A stretch of DNA of 64,000 nt. Origin: Roseobacter denitrificans OCh 114. Its GTDB lineage: Bacteria > Pseudomonadota > Alphaproteobacteria > Rhodobacterales > Rhodobacteraceae. The notes under the pieces are model-generated. The model was not told where the DNA came from and made no database searches. It saw only the letters and a program-made list of their open reading frames with translations. The position numbers and the translations under genes were made by a program. This document shows, one piece after another, positions 1 through 15,788 of the stretch (positions within the stretch are counted from its first letter, which is position 1; every line of letters begins with the position of its first letter). The stretch is from NCBI RefSeq assembly GCF_000014045.1, contig NC_008209.1:3867001-3931000 (forward strand), given 5' to 3'.

Positions 1-345
1 GATGTGCTCGCGCGTCTGGGGCATCGGGCCGTCAGCCGCGTTCACAACCAGGATCGCGCCGTCCATCTGCGCCGCACCGGTGATCATGTTCTTGACGTAG
101 TCCGCGTGACCGGGGCAATCCACATGCGCGTAGTGACGGTTTTCCGTCTCGTATTCCACATGCGCGGTCGAAATCGTGATCCCGCGCGCTTTCTCCTCAG
201 GCGCGCCGTCAATCTGGTCATACGCCTGAAAATCACCGAAATACTTCGTAATCGCAGCCGTCAGCGTCGTCTTGCCGTGGTCAACGTGACCAATCGTGCC
301 AATGTTAACATGCGGTTTATTACGTTCAAACTTTGCCTTTGCCAT
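1..345 (-). CDS. tuf: Elongation factor Tu, N-terminal part (runs off the window)
   Basis: This is the first 115 codons of EF-Tu, the GTPase that delivers aminoacyl-tRNA to the ribosome. The G1 loop GHVDHGKT lies at residues 19-26, the switch I element ARGITIS near 53-59, and the G3 motif DCPGH at 76-80. The start is the ATG at 345, giving [10 protein letters not shown], the standard EF-Tu N-terminus. A GGAGG-like ribosome site (complement of cctcctt) lies just upstream. It follows fusA by 77 bp and closes the str cluster rpsL-rpsG-fusA-tuf. The C-terminal two domains lie beyond position 1. Identification is certain; whether this is one of two tuf copies cannot be told here. Confidence 0.98.
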   Translation of the reverse strand, partial: MAKAKFERNKPHVNIGTIGHVDHGKTTLTAAITKYFGDFQAYDQIDGAPEEKARGITISTAHVEYETENRHYAHVDCPGHADYVKNMITGAAQMDGAILVVNAADGPMPQTREHI

Positions 346-422
346 GATGGCCTCCTTAGATATTCATTTGGGTATCTATGCACCCGGTGTTGGGGATCGC
401 CGCCCCATATGGGGCGACTGAA

Positions 423-2540
423 TTAAGCGAATTTGGCCTGGATCTCGTCGGAGATATTTTGTGGCACGGGATCGTAGTGATCGAATTGCATCGTGAACTG
501 CGCACGTCCCGACGACATGGAGCGCAGCGTGTTGATGTAACCGAACATATTGGCAAGCGGCACAAAGCAATCAATCGCAATCGCATTGCCCCGTGGTTCC
601 TGCCCGGATACCTGCCCCCGGCGGGAGGTCAGGTCACCAATGATGCCACCAGTGTATTCTTCCGGCGTGATCACTTCTACCTTCATGATCGGCTCGAGCA
701 GTTTCGCACCGGCTTTCTTCATGCCTTCACGCATACCCATACGAGCAGCGATCTCGAACGCCAGAACGGAGGAGTCCACGTCGTGGAACTTACCGTCGAT
801 GAGCGCGACCTTGAAATCGATCACGGGGAAACCCGCCAGCGGGCCGGAGTCCATCACCGATTTGATGCCCTTTTCGACACCGGGGATGTATTCCTTTGGA
901 ACAGAACCACCAACGATCCGGCTCTCGAAGGAATACCCTTCGCCAGGCTCGGTCGGCGTCAGGATCATCTTGACCTCGGCGAATTGACCCGAGCCACCAG
1001 ACTGCTTCTTGTGCGTGTAGGTGACTTCGGCCTCTTTCGAGATGGTCTCGCGATAGGCAACCTGTGGCGCACCGATGTTCGCCTCGACCTTGAATTCGCG
1101 CTTCAGACGGTCGACGAGAATGTCGAGGTGAAGTTCGCCCATGCCTTTCATGATGGTCTGACCGGATTCAAGATCCGTTTCCACCCGGAACGATGGATCT
1201 TCTGCTGCCAGACGCGCGAGGCCCTGAGACATCTTTTCCTGGTCGTTCTTCGTTTTTGGCTCAACCGCAATCTCGATCACCGGATCGGGGAAAGTCATGG
1301 TTTCCAGAACCACCGGATCGTTTTGCGCACAAAGCGTGTCACCGGTTGTTGTGTCCTTGAGACCCGCCAATGCGATGATGTCGCCCGCAAACGCCTCGTC
1401 GATCTCTTCACGGTTGTTCGAGTGCATCATCATCATCCGACCGACGCGCTCTTTCTTGCCTTTGGTCGCGTTGAGGATGGTGTCACCCTTGTTCATTGTA
1501 CCCGAATAGATACGTGTGAACGTCAGCGAGCCAACAAAGGGGTCGTTCATGATTTTGAACGCAAGACCGGCAAAGGCCATGTCGTCATCCGCGCGGCGCG
1601 CGATGTTACGGGTTTCTTCTTCGTCACCCGGCTTGAAGCCCATGTAGTCAACCACGTCGAGCGGGCTCGGCAGGTAGTCGATCACAGCATTGAGCAGCGG
1701 CTGAACGCCTTTATTCTTGAAGGCAGAGCCGCCCAGAACCGGCACGAAGTGCAGCGCCAGCGTGCCCTTGCGCAGCAGAGCGCGCAGGGTTGGCACGTCG
1801 GGTTCGTTGCCTTCCAGATACTCCATCATCGCATCGTCGTCTTCTTCGACGGCTGCTTCGATCATCTTGCCGCGCCATTCTTCGGCCATGTCCTTGAGAC
1901 TGTCACGGATTGGTGCCTTCACCCAGGACGCGCCAAGGTCTTCGCCCTGCCAGAGCCATTCTTCCATGGTCACGAGGTCAATCAGACCTTCCAACTCGGT
2001 TTCCGCACCGATTGGAATGCCGACAGGTACAGCACGCGCACCGGTGCGGTCTTCGATCATTCTGACGCAGTTGAAAAAGTCGGCGCCGATTTTGTCCATC
2101 TTGTTGACGAAAACCATGCGCGGAACCTTGTAACGGTCGGCCTGACGCCAAACCGTTTCTGTCTGTGGCTCAACACCGGCGTTTGCGTCCAGAACACAAA
2201 CCGCACCGTCGAGCACCGCCAGAGACCGCTCGACCTCGATGGTGAAGTCAACGTGGCCGGGCGTGTCGATGATGTTCAGTCGGTGCTTTGGCGAGTCCGC
2301 AGTCGTACCATCTTCGGTGCGCTCCCAGAAGGTGGTGGTCGCAGCGGATGTAATGGTGATCCCGCGTTCCTGCTCCTGCTCCATCCAGTCCATCGTGGCC
2401 GCACCATCGTGCACCTCACCGATGTTGTGGGATTTGCCCGTATAGAACAAGATGCGTTCGGAACAGGTCGTTTTGCCGGCATCAATATGGGCCATGATGC
2501 CAAAGTTGCGGTAGCGGTCGAGCGGATAGTCGCGTGCCAT
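423..2540 (-). CDS. fusA: Elongation factor G
   Basis: A 705-residue translational GTPase that drives ribosome translocation and, with RRF, ribosome recycling. The G1 motif AHIDAGKT is at residues 17-24; the G3 motif DTPGHVDF and the G4 motif NKMDK follow; the C-terminal EF-G domains are complete and length is normal for the family. It lies between rpsG (65 bp upstream) and tuf (77 bp downstream) in the canonical str operon order, so it is probably transcribed with them. The long opposite-strand reading frame across it is an artefact of high GC content. Nothing in the sequence looks degenerate. Confidence 0.98.
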
Positions 2541-2605
2541 TGGGCTGCTTCCTCAGGATATCTAAAAACGGTTGAATGCGCCCCCAGACGGGGCGCGAAA
2601 TGTGC

Positions 2606-3079
<474 letters not shown>

Positions 3080-3088
3080 TTATTCCTC

Positions 3089-3460
3089 TTACTTCGGACG
3101 CTTCGCGCCGTATTTCGAACGACGTTGCTTACGGTCTTTGACGCCTTGGGTATCCAGAACACCACGCAGAATGTGGTAACGGACACCGGGAAGGTCCTTG
3201 ACACGGCCGCCACGGATCAGAACCACAGAGTGTTCCTGAAGGTTGTGGCTTTCGCCCGGAATGTAGCTGATGACCTCAAAACCGTTGGTCAGGCGAACCT
3301 TTGCAACTTTCCGCATCGCGGAGTTCGGCTTTTTCGGTGTGGTTGTGTAGACGCGCGTGCAAACGCCGCGCTTTTGCGGACACTCTTGCAAGTGCATCGA
3401 TTTGGATCGTTTGATTTTAGGCTGCCGCGGCTTGCGGATCAGCTGTTGGATGGTTGGCAT
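3089..3460 (-). CDS. rpsL: 30S ribosomal protein S12
   Basis: A 123-residue S12, the decoding-centre protein. It starts [15 protein letters not shown] and contains [18 protein letters not shown], which includes the lysine whose substitution gives streptomycin resistance in other bacteria; here it is the wild-type lysine. It is the first gene of the str cluster, followed by rpsG after 12 bp. Its upstream region carries a CACGGG/CCCGTG inverted repeat that could form in the leader RNA. Confidence 0.98.
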   Translation of the reverse strand: MPTIQQLIRKPRQPKIKRSKSMHLQECPQKRGVCTRVYTTTPKKPNSAMRKVAKVRLTNGFEVISYIPGESHNLQEHSVVLIRGGRVKDLPGVRYHILRGVLDTQGVKDRKQRRSKYGAKRPK

Positions 3461-3821
3461 TCCGGCTTTATCCCCGTGTTGCTCACATATGTGTACACGG
3501 GACGGCCCCGTGCGGTTTCAAATTTACACAGCTCACGCGTCCATGAGCCGCCCCTTGCGCAAAAAGCGCGTTTATTTCTTGCCGCACGACTGCGACAACA
3601 AAAAAACCGCCTCCGCTTCCGTACCGAGGAAACGACGCGGTGGGTTAACAGAGGATCGGGCCGATAGGGGGCCGGATCGTGACCACTTCAGTATGATGTC
3701 AGCGCAGATAGGTGTAATACCTGCCCCGAGATAGCGCGCGTATAAAAGGAGTCGCAAAGGGTGTCAACAGCTTGCCTGAAGCCGTGAACAGGTTCTGACG
3801 GGTCGCCGAAGGATGGCTGAC
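3461..3821. other. Intergenic region: str operon leader and terminator of the upstream transporter gene
   Basis: This 361-bp gap lies between the DMT-family gene and rpsL, both on the minus strand. It must hold the str promoter. A weak match, TTGTCG with a 17-bp gap to ATAAAC on the minus strand near 3570-3600, is the best I can see but is not convincing. Nearer rpsL a CACGGG/CCCGTG inverted repeat (about 3497-3520) could fold in the leader. A terminator-like hairpin is listed separately. No open reading frame here looks real. Confidence 0.5.
3600..3641 (-). terminator. Rho-independent terminator after the DMT transporter
   Basis: On the minus strand ACCGC pairs with GCGGT and TTCC with GGAA around a short loop, with some internal mismatches, and the stem is followed directly by a run of seven T. 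It lies about 180 bp beyond the DMT gene and upstream of the str operon, so it would separate the two. Confidence 0.6.
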
Positions 3822-4691
3822 TTAGCTGGCCGCCATCAACTGGCGCTCACGGTAAAACGTAAACAATCCCGTTGCAACAATCAGACCTGCCCCAAGGAAG
3901 GTCAGCGGCGACGGCCAGTCCCCGAAAAACAACCATCCCAGAACCAGCGCCCAGATCAAACCGGTGTAGCGGAATGGCGCGATGAAAGACACATCCCCCG
4001 CCCGCATCACATGCACCGAGAAGAAGTAACCGCCAATAATAAAGACCGCAGCGGCCAAAACCATGCCGCCCAATTGGGGGGTCACAGGTGCCCATTCGGT
4101 GAAGAGGCACGCAAGACCGGAGGTCACCAGCACGGAAAAGGACGCGGCGAAAGTGACCAGCAAGGACGGGACACGCGCCGACATACGCCTTGTCGAGAGG
4201 TCGCGCACCGTAACACATACCACTGCGAGCAGGGCAAAAATCGACCAGATCGAAAACCCATCCGCACCCGGGCGCACGATCAGCAACATGCCAATGAATC
4301 CGACACCGATGGCAGCGAAGCGGCGCCAACCCACGGCCTCCCGCAAGAACACCGCAGAGCCAAGCGTCAGCATCAGCGGCAGCATCTGCAGGATCGCCGT
4401 TGCATTCGCCAGCGGCATGTTCAACAGGGCGGTCACGAAGAAGAAGGCCGCCGCCACCTCGGCCATTGAACGGATACCGATCAGCATCCAATCGCGACGC
4501 GGGATGTCAAATTGCCAGGCGTTGTTCCCATGCGCGAGAAATCCGATGAACACCGTGGCCAGTATCCCGCGCAGAAACAACAGCTGGAATAGCGGTAGAT
4601 CGCCGTTGGTGGCCTTCAGGAACGCATCATTCAGTGTAAAGCAGGCCATTGACGCGATCATGAGTAACGCGCCATTCATGTTCGCCATCAT
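3822..4691 (-). CDS. DMT superfamily (EamA-type) inner-membrane transporter
   Basis: A 289-residue integral membrane protein with about ten hydrophobic helices in two EamA-like halves, typical of drug/metabolite transporters that export small metabolites. The first half contains FLRGILATVF and the second FIAPFRYTGLIWALVLGW, matching the usual EamA pattern. Of three consecutive start codons (TTG, ATG, ATG) I chose the ATG at 4691 because AGGAAG sits seven bases upstream. It stands alone between rpoC and the str operon, with terminators on both sides, so it is likely its own transcription unit. The substrate cannot be inferred. Confidence 0.88.
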   Translation of the reverse strand: MMANMNGALLMIASMACFTLNDAFLKATNGDLPLFQLLFLRGILATVFIGFLAHGNNAWQFDIPRRDWMLIGIRSMAEVAAAFFFVTALLNMPLANATAILQMLPLMLTLGSAVFLREAVGWRRFAAIGVGFIGMLLIVRPGADGFSIWSIFALLAVVCVTVRDLSTRRMSARVPSLLVTFAASFSVLVTSGLACLFTEWAPVTPQLGGMVLAAAVFIIGGYFFSVHVMRAGDVSFIAPFRYTGLIWALVLGWLFFGDWPSPLTFLGAGLIVATGLFTFYRERQLMAAS

Positions 4692-4792
4692 CAATTTACT
4701 TCCTGCACTCTCGCACGAAACACCTTTTGCAGTGCCAAATCACGCCTGATTGACCGGCGCTGCGTCACAGAACACCCATCTGCACGAAATGA

Positions 4793-4826
4793 AAAGCCCC
4801 CACCGGTCGGATCCGGTGAGGGCTTT
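4793..4826 (-). terminator. Terminator downstream of rpoC
   Basis: A 14-bp inverted repeat with one mismatch (AAAGCCC..CCGG against CCGG..GGGCTTT) and a six-base loop, followed on the minus strand by CTTTTCATTTC. It lies about 125 bp past the rpoC stop and before the DMT gene, as expected for the end of the rif operon. Confidence 0.75.
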
Positions 4827-4882
4827 CCCTGTTCATGAAGCGCCAATTGGCGCGTCTGACGAAGTACCTGAAACATCAAGTG

Positions 4883-4927
4883 TCACGTAACGCGTTGAAA
4901 TCTTTGATTTCAGACAGCGTTACGTGA
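4883..4927 (-). terminator. Long hairpin immediately after rpoC
   Basis: TCACGTAACGC pairs perfectly with GCGTTACGTGA (11 bp), and the enclosed sequence contains a second GAAATC/GATTTC pairing, so the whole element can form one extended stem. It starts 22 bp beyond the rpoC stop codon. It has no T-run, so it may be a 3'-end stabiliser or processing site working together with the terminator 60 bp further on. Confidence 0.55.
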
Positions 4928-4949
4928 TCGAGGTTTTTCGCATGACGCT

Positions 4950-7900
4950 TTAATCGCGGCTTTCTTCCTCGTGATGTACGGGCTGGTCAAACACATCGCC
5001 GCCGACCATATCGTCCGCGACAGGTGCCGCGAGGGCGGCTGCGGCTTCTGCTTCTTCGCGGCGGGCTTCGATCACAACGTTGTCGCGATCCTGCGCCACA
5101 CGGCGCACCTTCATGGTGGCACCACCCGTGCCCGCCGGAATCAGACGCCCGACGATGACGTTTTCCTTCAGGCCGACCAGCTTGTCCTTCTTACCCTGCA
5201 CTGAGGCCTCGGTCAGAACACGCGTGGTTTCCTGGAACGACGCCGCTGAGATGAAGCTGCGGGTTTGCAAGCTGGCCTTGGTGATCCCCAGAAGGATCGG
5301 TTCGCCCTTGGCAGGACGGCCGTTTTTGCTCAGCGCCTTCGCGTTGGCCTGATCAAACTCCTGCTTGTCCACATGCTCGCCCTTGAGCAGCGTGGTATCA
5401 CCGGATTCCTGGATCTCCCACTTTTGCAGCATCTGGCGCACGATGACTTCGATGTGCTTGTCGTTGATCTTCACACCTTGCAGGCGGTAAACGTCCTGCA
5501 CCTCGTCGATCATGTAATCCGCCAGCGCTTCGACACCCATGATGGCAAGGATGTCATGCGGGGCCGGATTACCGTCCATGATGTAGTCGCCCTTCTGGAC
5601 AAAATCACCTTCCGCAACCGGGATGTGCTTGCCCTTGGGCACCATGTATTCGACCTTGTGATCCGGATCTTCGGAGGACTCAATCGCGATACGGCGTTTG
5701 TTCTTATAGTCCTTGCCATAGCGCACATAGCCGTCGATTTCGGCGATGATGGCGTGATCCTTGGGGCGACGCGCCTCGAAGAGTTCCGCCACCCGTGGCA
5801 GACCACCGGTGATGTCCTTGGTCTTGGCACCTTCACGTGGAATGCGCGCGACCACATCACCCGCCTTGACCTCGGCCTGATCCTCGATGGACAGAACCGC
5901 ATCCACCGACATCGGATAGGTCACCGGGTTGCCCGCATCATTGCGCACAGGCTCGCCATCGGCGTCCACCAGAATGATTTCAGGCTTCAGCTCATTGCCC
6001 TTGGTGGCAGAGCGCCAGTCGATCACGATCTTCTGTGTCATGCCGGTTGCATCATCGGTCTCATCCTTGATGGCGATCCCGGATACAAGATCCACGAATT
6101 TCGCCGTACCGGATTTCTCCGCAATGATGGGCAGCGTGTAGGGGTCCCACTCAAAGAGCTTGTCGCCACGTGCCACTTTCTGGCCTTCGGTGACGAAAAG
6201 CTTTGTACCGTAGCCCACTTTGTGGCTCGCACGCTCCTCACCATTGTCGTCCTGAATGATGAGTTTCATGTTCCGACCCATGACCATGATCTCACCCGCA
6301 TCGTTTTCGAGCGTCTGAGCATTGTCAAAGACAACCTTACCGGAATGGCTTGCCTCAAGGAAGGACTGCTGGCCACCCTGTGCAACACCGCCGATGTGGA
6401 AGGTCCGCATCGTCAGCTGCGTGCCGGGCTCACCGATGGACTGCGCGGCGATGATGCCGACCGCTTCGCCAGTGTTGACCATCGTACCGCGCGCCAGGTC
6501 ACGACCATAGCACATGGCACAGACGCCCTCTTCAGCTTCGCAGGTCAGCGGGCTGCGGATACGCGCCGAGGCAACACCTGCCTCCTCGATCGTGTCCGAC
6601 ATCCGTTCGTCGATCAGCGTACCCGCAGCGGCGAGCACCTCATCGGTTCCCGGACGCACCACATCCTCAGCCAGCACGCGGCCCAGAATACGTTCGCTCA
6701 GCGACGACACGACTTCACCGTCATTCACCGCAGCCACGGCTGTGATGGACGATTCGGTGCCACAATCGCGCATACGCACGATGCAATCCTGCGCCACATC
6801 GACAAGACGCCGCGTCAGGTAACCTGAGTTCGCCGTCTTCAAAGCGGTATCCGACAGACCCTTCCGCGCGCCGTGGGTCGAGTTGAAGTACTCCAGAACG
6901 GTCAGCCCTTCCTTGAAGTTCGAAATGATCGGTGTCTCGATGATATCGCCATTCGGCTTGGCCATCAGGCCGCGCATACCGCCGAGCTGTTTCATCTGCG
7001 TCACCGATCCCCGCGCACCGGAGTGGGCCATCATATAGACCGAATTCGGTTCCATTTCGGAACCGTCAGCGTCTTTCCGACTGGCCGAGATCGAACCCAT
7101 CATCGCGTCCGTGACCTTGTCGTTACACTTCGACCAGGCATCGACCACCTTGTTGTACTTCTCGCCCTGGGTGATCAGGCCGTCCATATATTGCTGTTCG
7201 AAATCCTTCACCAACTCCCGTGTCTCACCAACGATGGGCCATTTGGTGTCGGGGATCAGCATGTCGTCCTTGCCAAAGGAAATCCCGGCCTTGAAAGCTT
7301 CGCGGAAACCCATGGTCATGATCTGGTCGCAGAAAATGACGGATTCCTTCTGACCGCAATAGCGATAGACGGTGTCGATGATCTGCTGCACTTCTTTCTT
7401 GCGCAACAAACGGTTCACCAAATCAAACGGCGCCTTGGCGTTCAGCGGCAGCAGCGCACCAAGACGGATACGTCCCGGTGTCGTGTCAAAACGCTTCATC
7501 ACTTCCAGACCGTTCTCGTCGATCTGGGTGATCCGTGCCGTGATCTTGGAGTGCAGGTGCACCATTCCGGCATCGAGCGCGTGTTGCACTTCTTCGACGG
7601 AGCCAAAGACCATGCCTTCGCCCTTCATCCCTTCACGCTCCAGTGTCGTGTAGTAGAGACCGAGGATCATGTCCTGCGACGGTACGATGATCGGTGCACC
7701 GTTTGCAGGCGACAGAACGTTGTTCGTCGACATCATCAAAACGCGCGCTTCAAGCTGCGCCTCAAGGCTCAGCGGCACGTGGACAGCCATCTGGTCGCCG
7801 TCAAAGTCCGCGTTAAAGGCCGAACAGACCAGCGGGTGAAGCTGAATGGCTTTCCCTTCGATCAACACGGGTTCAAACGCCTGAATACCGAGACGGTGCA

Positions 7901-9194
7901 ACGTGGGCGCACGGTTCAGCATGACAGGGTGTTCGCGGATGACCTCATCAAGGATATCCCACACTTCGGGACGCTCTTTTTCGACCAGCTTTTTCGCCTG
8001 CTTCACGGTGGACGAAAGCCCCTTGGCCTCAAGCCGCGAATAGATGAACGGTTTGAACAGCTCCAGCGCCATCTTTTTCGGCAAGCCACATTGATGCAGC
8101 TTCAGTTCCGGGCCGGTCACGATGACGGAACGACCGGAGAAGTCGACGCGTTTACCCAAAAGGTTCTGGCGGAAGCGGCCCTGCTTGCCTTTCAGCATGT
8201 CCGACAGCGATTTCAGCGGACGCTTGTTGGCACCCGTGATCACGCGACCCCGACGACCGTTGTCAAACAAAGCATCGACGGATTCCTGCAGCATCCGCTT
8301 TTCGTTACGCACGATGATATCAGGTGCGCGCAATTCAATCAGCCGCTTGAGGCGGTTGTTCCGGTTGATCACACGACGGTAAAGGTCGTTGAGGTCGGAG
8401 GTTGCAAAACGGCCCCCATCCAGCGGCACCAGCGGGCGCAGTTCCGGCGGGATCACGGGGATCACGGTCAGAACCATCCACTCCGGACGGTTGCCGGATT
8501 CGAGGAAGGATTCCACAACCTTCAGACGCTTGATGATCTTCTTGGGCTTCAGCTCACCGGTGGCTTCCTTAAGGTCAGCGCGCAGTTGATCGGCTTCCGC
8601 TTCGAGATCAATGGCGGCCAGCATCTCACGGATCGCTTCGGCACCGATGTTCGCGGTGAAGGCATCCATGCCATAGATGTCTTGCGCATCCATGTACTCT
8701 TCTTCGGTCATCATCTGACCGTAGGTGAGTTCTGTCAGGCCCGGCTCGATCACGACATAGTTCTCGAAATAAAGCACACGTTCCAGATCACGCAGCGTCA
8801 TGTCCAGCATCAGACCAATACGGGACGGCAGCGATTTCAGGAACCAGATATGCGCGACCGGCGAGGCCAGTTCGATGTGGCCCATCCGCTCACGGCGCAC
8901 TTTTTGCAGCGTGACTTCCACACCGCATTTCTCGCAGACAACGCCGCGATACTTCATGCGCTTGTACTTGCCGCAAAGGCACTCGTAATCCTTGATCGGG
9001 CCGAAGATACGCGCGCAGAACAGACCGTCCCGCTCAGGCTTGAACGTCCGGTAGTTGATGGTTTCGGGTTTCTTGATCTCACCGAAGGACCACGACAGAA
9101 TCCGCTCTGGCGATGCCAGAGAGACCTTGATCTCGTCGAATGTCTTAAGGGGGGCAACCGGATTGAACGGGTTGTTTGTCAGTTCTTGGTTCAT
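4950..9194 (-). CDS. rpoC: DNA-directed RNA polymerase subunit beta'
   Basis: A 1414-residue RNA polymerase beta' subunit. The N-terminal zinc ribbon has Cys72, Cys74, Cys87 and Cys90 ([12 protein letters not shown]). The absolutely conserved Mg2+-binding loop [12 protein letters not shown] lies near residue 460, and the bridge-helix and trigger-loop regions follow. Length is normal for an alphaproteobacterium. It is separated from rpoB by a small membrane-protein gene, which is unusual, but all are codirectional. The long opposite-strand frames here are shadows. Confidence 0.98.
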   Translation of the reverse strand: MNQELTNNPFNPVAPLKTFDEIKVSLASPERILSWSFGEIKKPETINYRTFKPERDGLFCARIFGPIKDYECLCGKYKRMKYRGVVCEKCGVEVTLQKVRRERMGHIELASPVAHIWFLKSLPSRIGLMLDMTLRDLERVLYFENYVVIEPGLTELTYGQMMTEEEYMDAQDIYGMDAFTANIGAEAIREMLAAIDLEAEADQLRADLKEATGELKPKKIIKRLKVVESFLESGNRPEWMVLTVIPVIPPELRPLVPLDGGRFATSDLNDLYRRVINRNNRLKRLIELRAPDIIVRNEKRMLQESVDALFDNGRRGRVITGANKRPLKSLSDMLKGKQGRFRQNLLGKRVDFSGRSVIVTGPELKLHQCGLPKKMALELFKPFIYSRLEAKGLSSTVKQAKKLVEKERPEVWDILDEVIREHPVMLNRAPTLHRLGIQAFEPVLIEGKAIQLHPLVCSAFNADFDGDQMAVHVPLSLEAQLEARVLMMSTNNVLSPANGAPIIVPSQDMILGLYYTTLEREGMKGEGMVFGSVEEVQHALDAGMVHLHSKITARITQIDENGLEVMKRFDTTPGRIRLGALLPLNAKAPFDLVNRLLRKKEVQQIIDTVYRYCGQKESVIFCDQIMTMGFREAFKAGISFGKDDMLIPDTKWPIVGETRELVKDFEQQYMDGLITQGEKYNKVVDAWSKCNDKVTDAMMGSISASRKDADGSEMEPNSVYMMAHSGARGSVTQMKQLGGMRGLMAKPNGDIIETPIISNFKEGLTVLEYFNSTHGARKGLSDTALKTANSGYLTRRLVDVAQDCIVRMRDCGTESSITAVAAVNDGEVVSSLSERILGRVLAEDVVRPGTDEVLAAAGTLIDERMSDTIEEAGVASARIRSPLTCEAEEGVCAMCYGRDLARGTMVNTGEAVGIIAAQSIGEPGTQLTMRTFHIGGVAQGGQQSFLEASHSGKVVFDNAQTLENDAGEIMVMGRNMKLIIQDDNGEERASHKVGYGTKLFVTEGQKVARGDKLFEWDPYTLPIIAEKSGTAKFVDLVSGIAIKDETDDATGMTQKIVIDWRSATKGNELKPEIILVDADGEPVRNDAGNPVTYPMSVDAVLSIEDQAEVKAGDVVARIPREGAKTKDITGGLPRVAELFEARRPKDHAIIAEIDGYVRYGKDYKNKRRIAIESSEDPDHKVEYMVPKGKHIPVAEGDFVQKGDYIMDGNPAPHDILAIMGVEALADYMIDEVQDVYRLQGVKINDKHIEVIVRQMLQKWEIQESGDTTLLKGEHVDKQEFDQANAKALSKNGRPAKGEPILLGITKASLQTRSFISAASFQETTRVLTEASVQGKKDKLVGLKENVIVGRLIPAGTGGATMKVRRVAQDRDNVVIEARREEAEAAAALAAPVADDMVGGDVFDQPVHHEEESRD

Positions 9195-9221
9195 TTCTTT
9201 AGACCTCTTTCAGCGAGGATG

Positions 9222-9470
9222 TCAGACAATAAAAATGTCGACGAGGATTACCACTGCGATCAGAATGCAATGCACTGCAAAAGCGCCAAAAATATGCGGA
9301 GTTAAAAGCGCAATCTGACGTTCCATCATATGACGGTCTCGCAAGAAGCTCGACTTCTGGTCCCACGTTGTTCCGGGAATTGTGTCCCAAAACCAGTTGA
9401 TACAGCGCGCCATTGAAGCAACGAGAGAAATGGCGATTGCCCCTACTGCGATTATGGAAAGCGTTGTCAT
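9222..9470 (-). CDS. Small membrane protein between rpoB and rpoC
   Basis: An 82-residue protein with two predicted membrane helices: an N-terminal one from about residue 4 to 23 and a C-terminal one from about 62 to 82 (the last rich in V and I). The middle, about 38 residues, is polar and carries WDTIPGTTWD. I do not recognise the family. It fills most of the gap between rpoB (24 bp upstream) and rpoC (27 bp downstream) on the same strand, so it would be carried on the rpoBC transcript. The ribosome-binding site is weak. Hydrophobic pattern and placement support a real gene; function unknown. Confidence 0.55.
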   Translation of the reverse strand: MTTLSIIAVGAIAISLVASMARCINWFWDTIPGTTWDQKSSFLRDRHMMERQIALLTPHIFGAFAVHCILIAVVILVDIFIV

Positions 9471-9494
9471 TACAAGTAGCTCTGTTTCTCAGCT

Positions 9495-13643
<4,149 letters not shown>

Positions 13644-13810
13644 CTTTCAGAGTTCTCACCGGTCGAGGACACCGTCGGGCCACGGCACCTCGCCCATACG
13701 AGACGATACGTTTCGGTCTATTCGTGAGCACCGTCCCACCGGTGCCCTCCCGACCATTGAACCGCATCTTGGAAAGCGCCCTCGTCAAAAGGCCCTTACC
13801 AAGACAGGTT

Positions 13811-13840
13811 GAGCCGGACCTGAAATCTCAGGTCCAGCTC
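13811..13840. terminator. Hairpin in the rplL-rpoB gap (attenuator or processing site)
   Basis: GAGC-GGACCTGA pairs with TCAGGTCC-GCTC around a four-base loop, a 12-bp stem with one interior mismatch. Its T-run faces the plus strand, where no gene needs it. On the minus strand it would act as the attenuator or RNase III site usually found between rplL and rpoB. Confidence 0.5.
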
Positions 13841-13851
13841 GGTTTTTGCAT

Positions 13852-13876
13852 CGAAAGCCATATAGTCCGGCTTTCG
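13852..13876. terminator. Second hairpin just after rplL
   Basis: CGAAAGCC pairs with GGCTTTCG (8 bp) around a short loop directly after the rplL stop codon. Together with the stem at 13811-13840 it makes a tandem hairpin arrangement between rplL and rpoB, consistent with partial termination that lowers rpoBC relative to ribosomal protein expression. Confidence 0.45.
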
Positions 13877-13887
13877 GGCGTGGCAAC

Positions 13888-14259
13888 TTAGGCCAGCTCG
13901 ACTTCGGCGCCAGCTGCTTCCAGCTTGCCTTTGATCTCTTCGGCTTCTGCCTTGTCGCAGCCTTCTTTGATCTTGCCGCCAGCTTCGACGAGGTCCTTGG
14001 CTTCTTTCAGGCCCAGACCGGTGATGCCGCGTACTTCCTTGATGACGTTGATTTTCGAAGCGCCTGGGCTTTTCAATACAACGTCAAACTCTGTCTTTTC
14101 TTCCTCGGCAGCGCCCGCATCGGCAGGACCGGCCATCATGACAGCGCCACCGGCTGCTGGCTCGATGCCGTATTCGTCTTTGAGGATTGTCTTCAGTTCT
14201 TGTGCTTCCAGCAGAGTGAGACCAACGATCTCTTCCGCCAATTTTTTCAGATCAGCCAT
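13888..14259 (-). CDS. rplL: 50S ribosomal protein L7/L12
   Basis: A 123-residue acidic stalk protein. The N-terminal dimerisation domain [19 protein letters not shown] is followed by an Ala/Gly-rich hinge (about residues 35-52) and the factor-binding C-terminal domain containing [20 protein letters not shown]. It follows rplJ after a 74-bp gap in the standard L10-L12 order. L12 dimers bind the C-terminus of L10 and recruit translational GTPases such as EF-Tu and EF-G. Confidence 0.98.
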   Translation of the reverse strand: MADLKKLAEEIVGLTLLEAQELKTILKDEYGIEPAAGGAVMMAGPADAGAAEEEKTEFDVVLKSPGASKINVIKEVRGITGLGLKEAKDLVEAGGKIKEGCDKAEAEEIKGKLEAAGAEVELA

Positions 14260-14333
14260 GTTTTAGCTCTTTCCGTTAACGATATGTGTTTTCCAACGCC
14301 GAGTGTTCAACCCAACGCCAATATGACGATTGC

Positions 14334-14849
14334 TTAAGCGGCCGCCTTGTCCTCAACAGTGGACAAGATGGATGCGATATTGCTCGCAGGTGCGCCAATG
14401 GCCCCGGCGATGTTCGAAGCAGGTGCGCCCAGCATGCCCGCGATAGTAGCAATAAGCTCCTCGCGCGAAGGCATTTTGGACACGGCTTCCACACCGGCGG
14501 CGTCCAACGCGTTCTCACCCATTGCGCCGCCGAGAATCACAAACTTTTGATTCTCCTTGGCATAGTCCTGAGCAACCTTGGCCGCAGCCACGGGATCCTC
14601 AGAAAAGGTCAGAACGGTCATACCCGTCAGAAGGTCAGCGATGCTTGCGCATGGCTTGCCCTCAAGGGCGATCTTGGCGAGCCTGTTTTTGGCAACACGC
14701 ACAGACCCACCCGCGTCGCGTGCGCGCGCGCGAAGGTCCTGCATTTCAGCAACTGTCAGACCGGCGTAGTGGCTTACCACAACGACACCAGAGCTTTCAA
14801 AGATCTGGCCGAGTTCGTCGACCAACTGTTCTTTTTGTGCTCTATCCAC
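14334..14849 (-). CDS. rplJ: 50S ribosomal protein L10
   Basis: L10 of 171 residues, the base of the L12 stalk. I chose the GTG at 14849 ([17 protein letters not shown]) because a GGAG ribosome site lies about seven bases upstream and family members begin at exactly this point. The upstream ATG at 14948 would add 33 unlikely residues. It precedes rplL. The 239 bp between rplA and this start are the expected place for the L10-L12 autoregulatory leader, and a hairpin is present there. Confidence 0.96.
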
Positions 14850-15036
14850 AGTTTCACTCCAATTGTGGTCGGGTTCCCCCGACCGGCTCAGTTTAGAGAA
14901 GCGATCTTCTGCCCCTCGTTTCGGGTCCAATTCAGGGTCCCGAGCCATGACCGCCCGAAGGCTTGAATGATCTCGTTTCCCATCTCAGGAAGGAATTATG
15001 CGAGGTGACCCCCGAACCCTCCGTCTCGGACAGAAA

Positions 15037-15060
15037 GCAAGGCCAACGTGTCGGCCTTGC
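15037..15060 (-). terminator. Hairpin in the rplA-rplJ leader
   Basis: GCAAGGCC pairs perfectly with GGCCTTGC around an eight-base loop, followed on the minus strand by TTTCTG. It lies 29 bp past rplA, within the rplJ leader. It could be a partial terminator after rplK-rplA or part of the L10-binding leader. I see no full kink-turn motif by eye. Confidence 0.5.
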
Positions 15061-15088
15061 CTACTTGACGGGTTGCCCCGCCAAATTC

Positions 15089-15787
15089 TTATTCGACGTT
15101 CGCGTCCTCGATCGCGACCGACACGCCCGGGCCCATGGTCGAACTCAGCGCGATCTTTTTCATATAGGCGCCTTTGGCGCCGGTCGGCTTGGCCTTGGAC
15201 ACCGCTCCAACGAAGGCGCGGATGTTCTCCACCAGCTTGGCCTCGTCAAAGCTCAGTTTGCCAACGCCGGCATGCACGACGCCGCCTTTCTCGGCCTTGA
15301 ACTGAACTTCGCCGCCTTTCGCCGCTTTCACTGCGGCTTCGACGTCCATCGTCACGGTGCCAACCTTGGGGTTCGGCATCAGGTTACGCGGGCCAAGCAC
15401 CTTACCCAGACGACCAACGATTGGCATCATGTCAGGCGTTGCAATACAACGATCAAATTCGATCTTGCCGCTTTGCACAGTTTCCATCAGGTCCTCAGCA
15501 CCAACGATGTCCGCCCCAGCCGCCGTTGCTTCATCCGCTTTCGCACCACGGGCAAACACAGCGACGCGCACGGTTTTACCAGTGCCGTTCGGCAGACCGA
15601 CAACACCGCGCACCATCTGATCCGCGTGACGCGGGTCAACGCCCAGGTTCATCGCGATCTCAACGGTTTCGTCAAATTTGACCGACGAATTCGCTTTAAT
15701 CAGCGCGACAGCTTCTTCGACCGTAACGTTTTCCTTGCCTGCGAAGGCTTCACGTGCAGCGCGGGCTCTTTTTCCAAGTTTTGCCAT
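15089..15787 (-). CDS. rplA: 50S ribosomal protein L1
   Basis: A 232-residue L1, the 23S rRNA-binding protein of the mobile E-site stalk. It starts [15 protein letters not shown] and contains the conserved [20 protein letters not shown] and [12 protein letters not shown]. It begins one base after the rplK stop codon, so the two are translationally linked. In other bacteria L1 represses this operon; no L1 mimic site was identified. Confidence 0.98.
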   Translation of the reverse strand: MAKLGKRARAAREAFAGKENVTVEEAVALIKANSSVKFDETVEIAMNLGVDPRHADQMVRGVVGLPNGTGKTVRVAVFARGAKADEATAAGADIVGAEDLMETVQSGKIEFDRCIATPDMMPIVGRLGKVLGPRNLMPNPKVGTVTMDVEAAVKAAKGGEVQFKAEKGGVVHAGVGKLSFDEAKLVENIRAFVGAVSKAKPTGAKGAYMKKIALSSTMGPGVSVAIEDANVE

Positions 15788-15788
15788 C

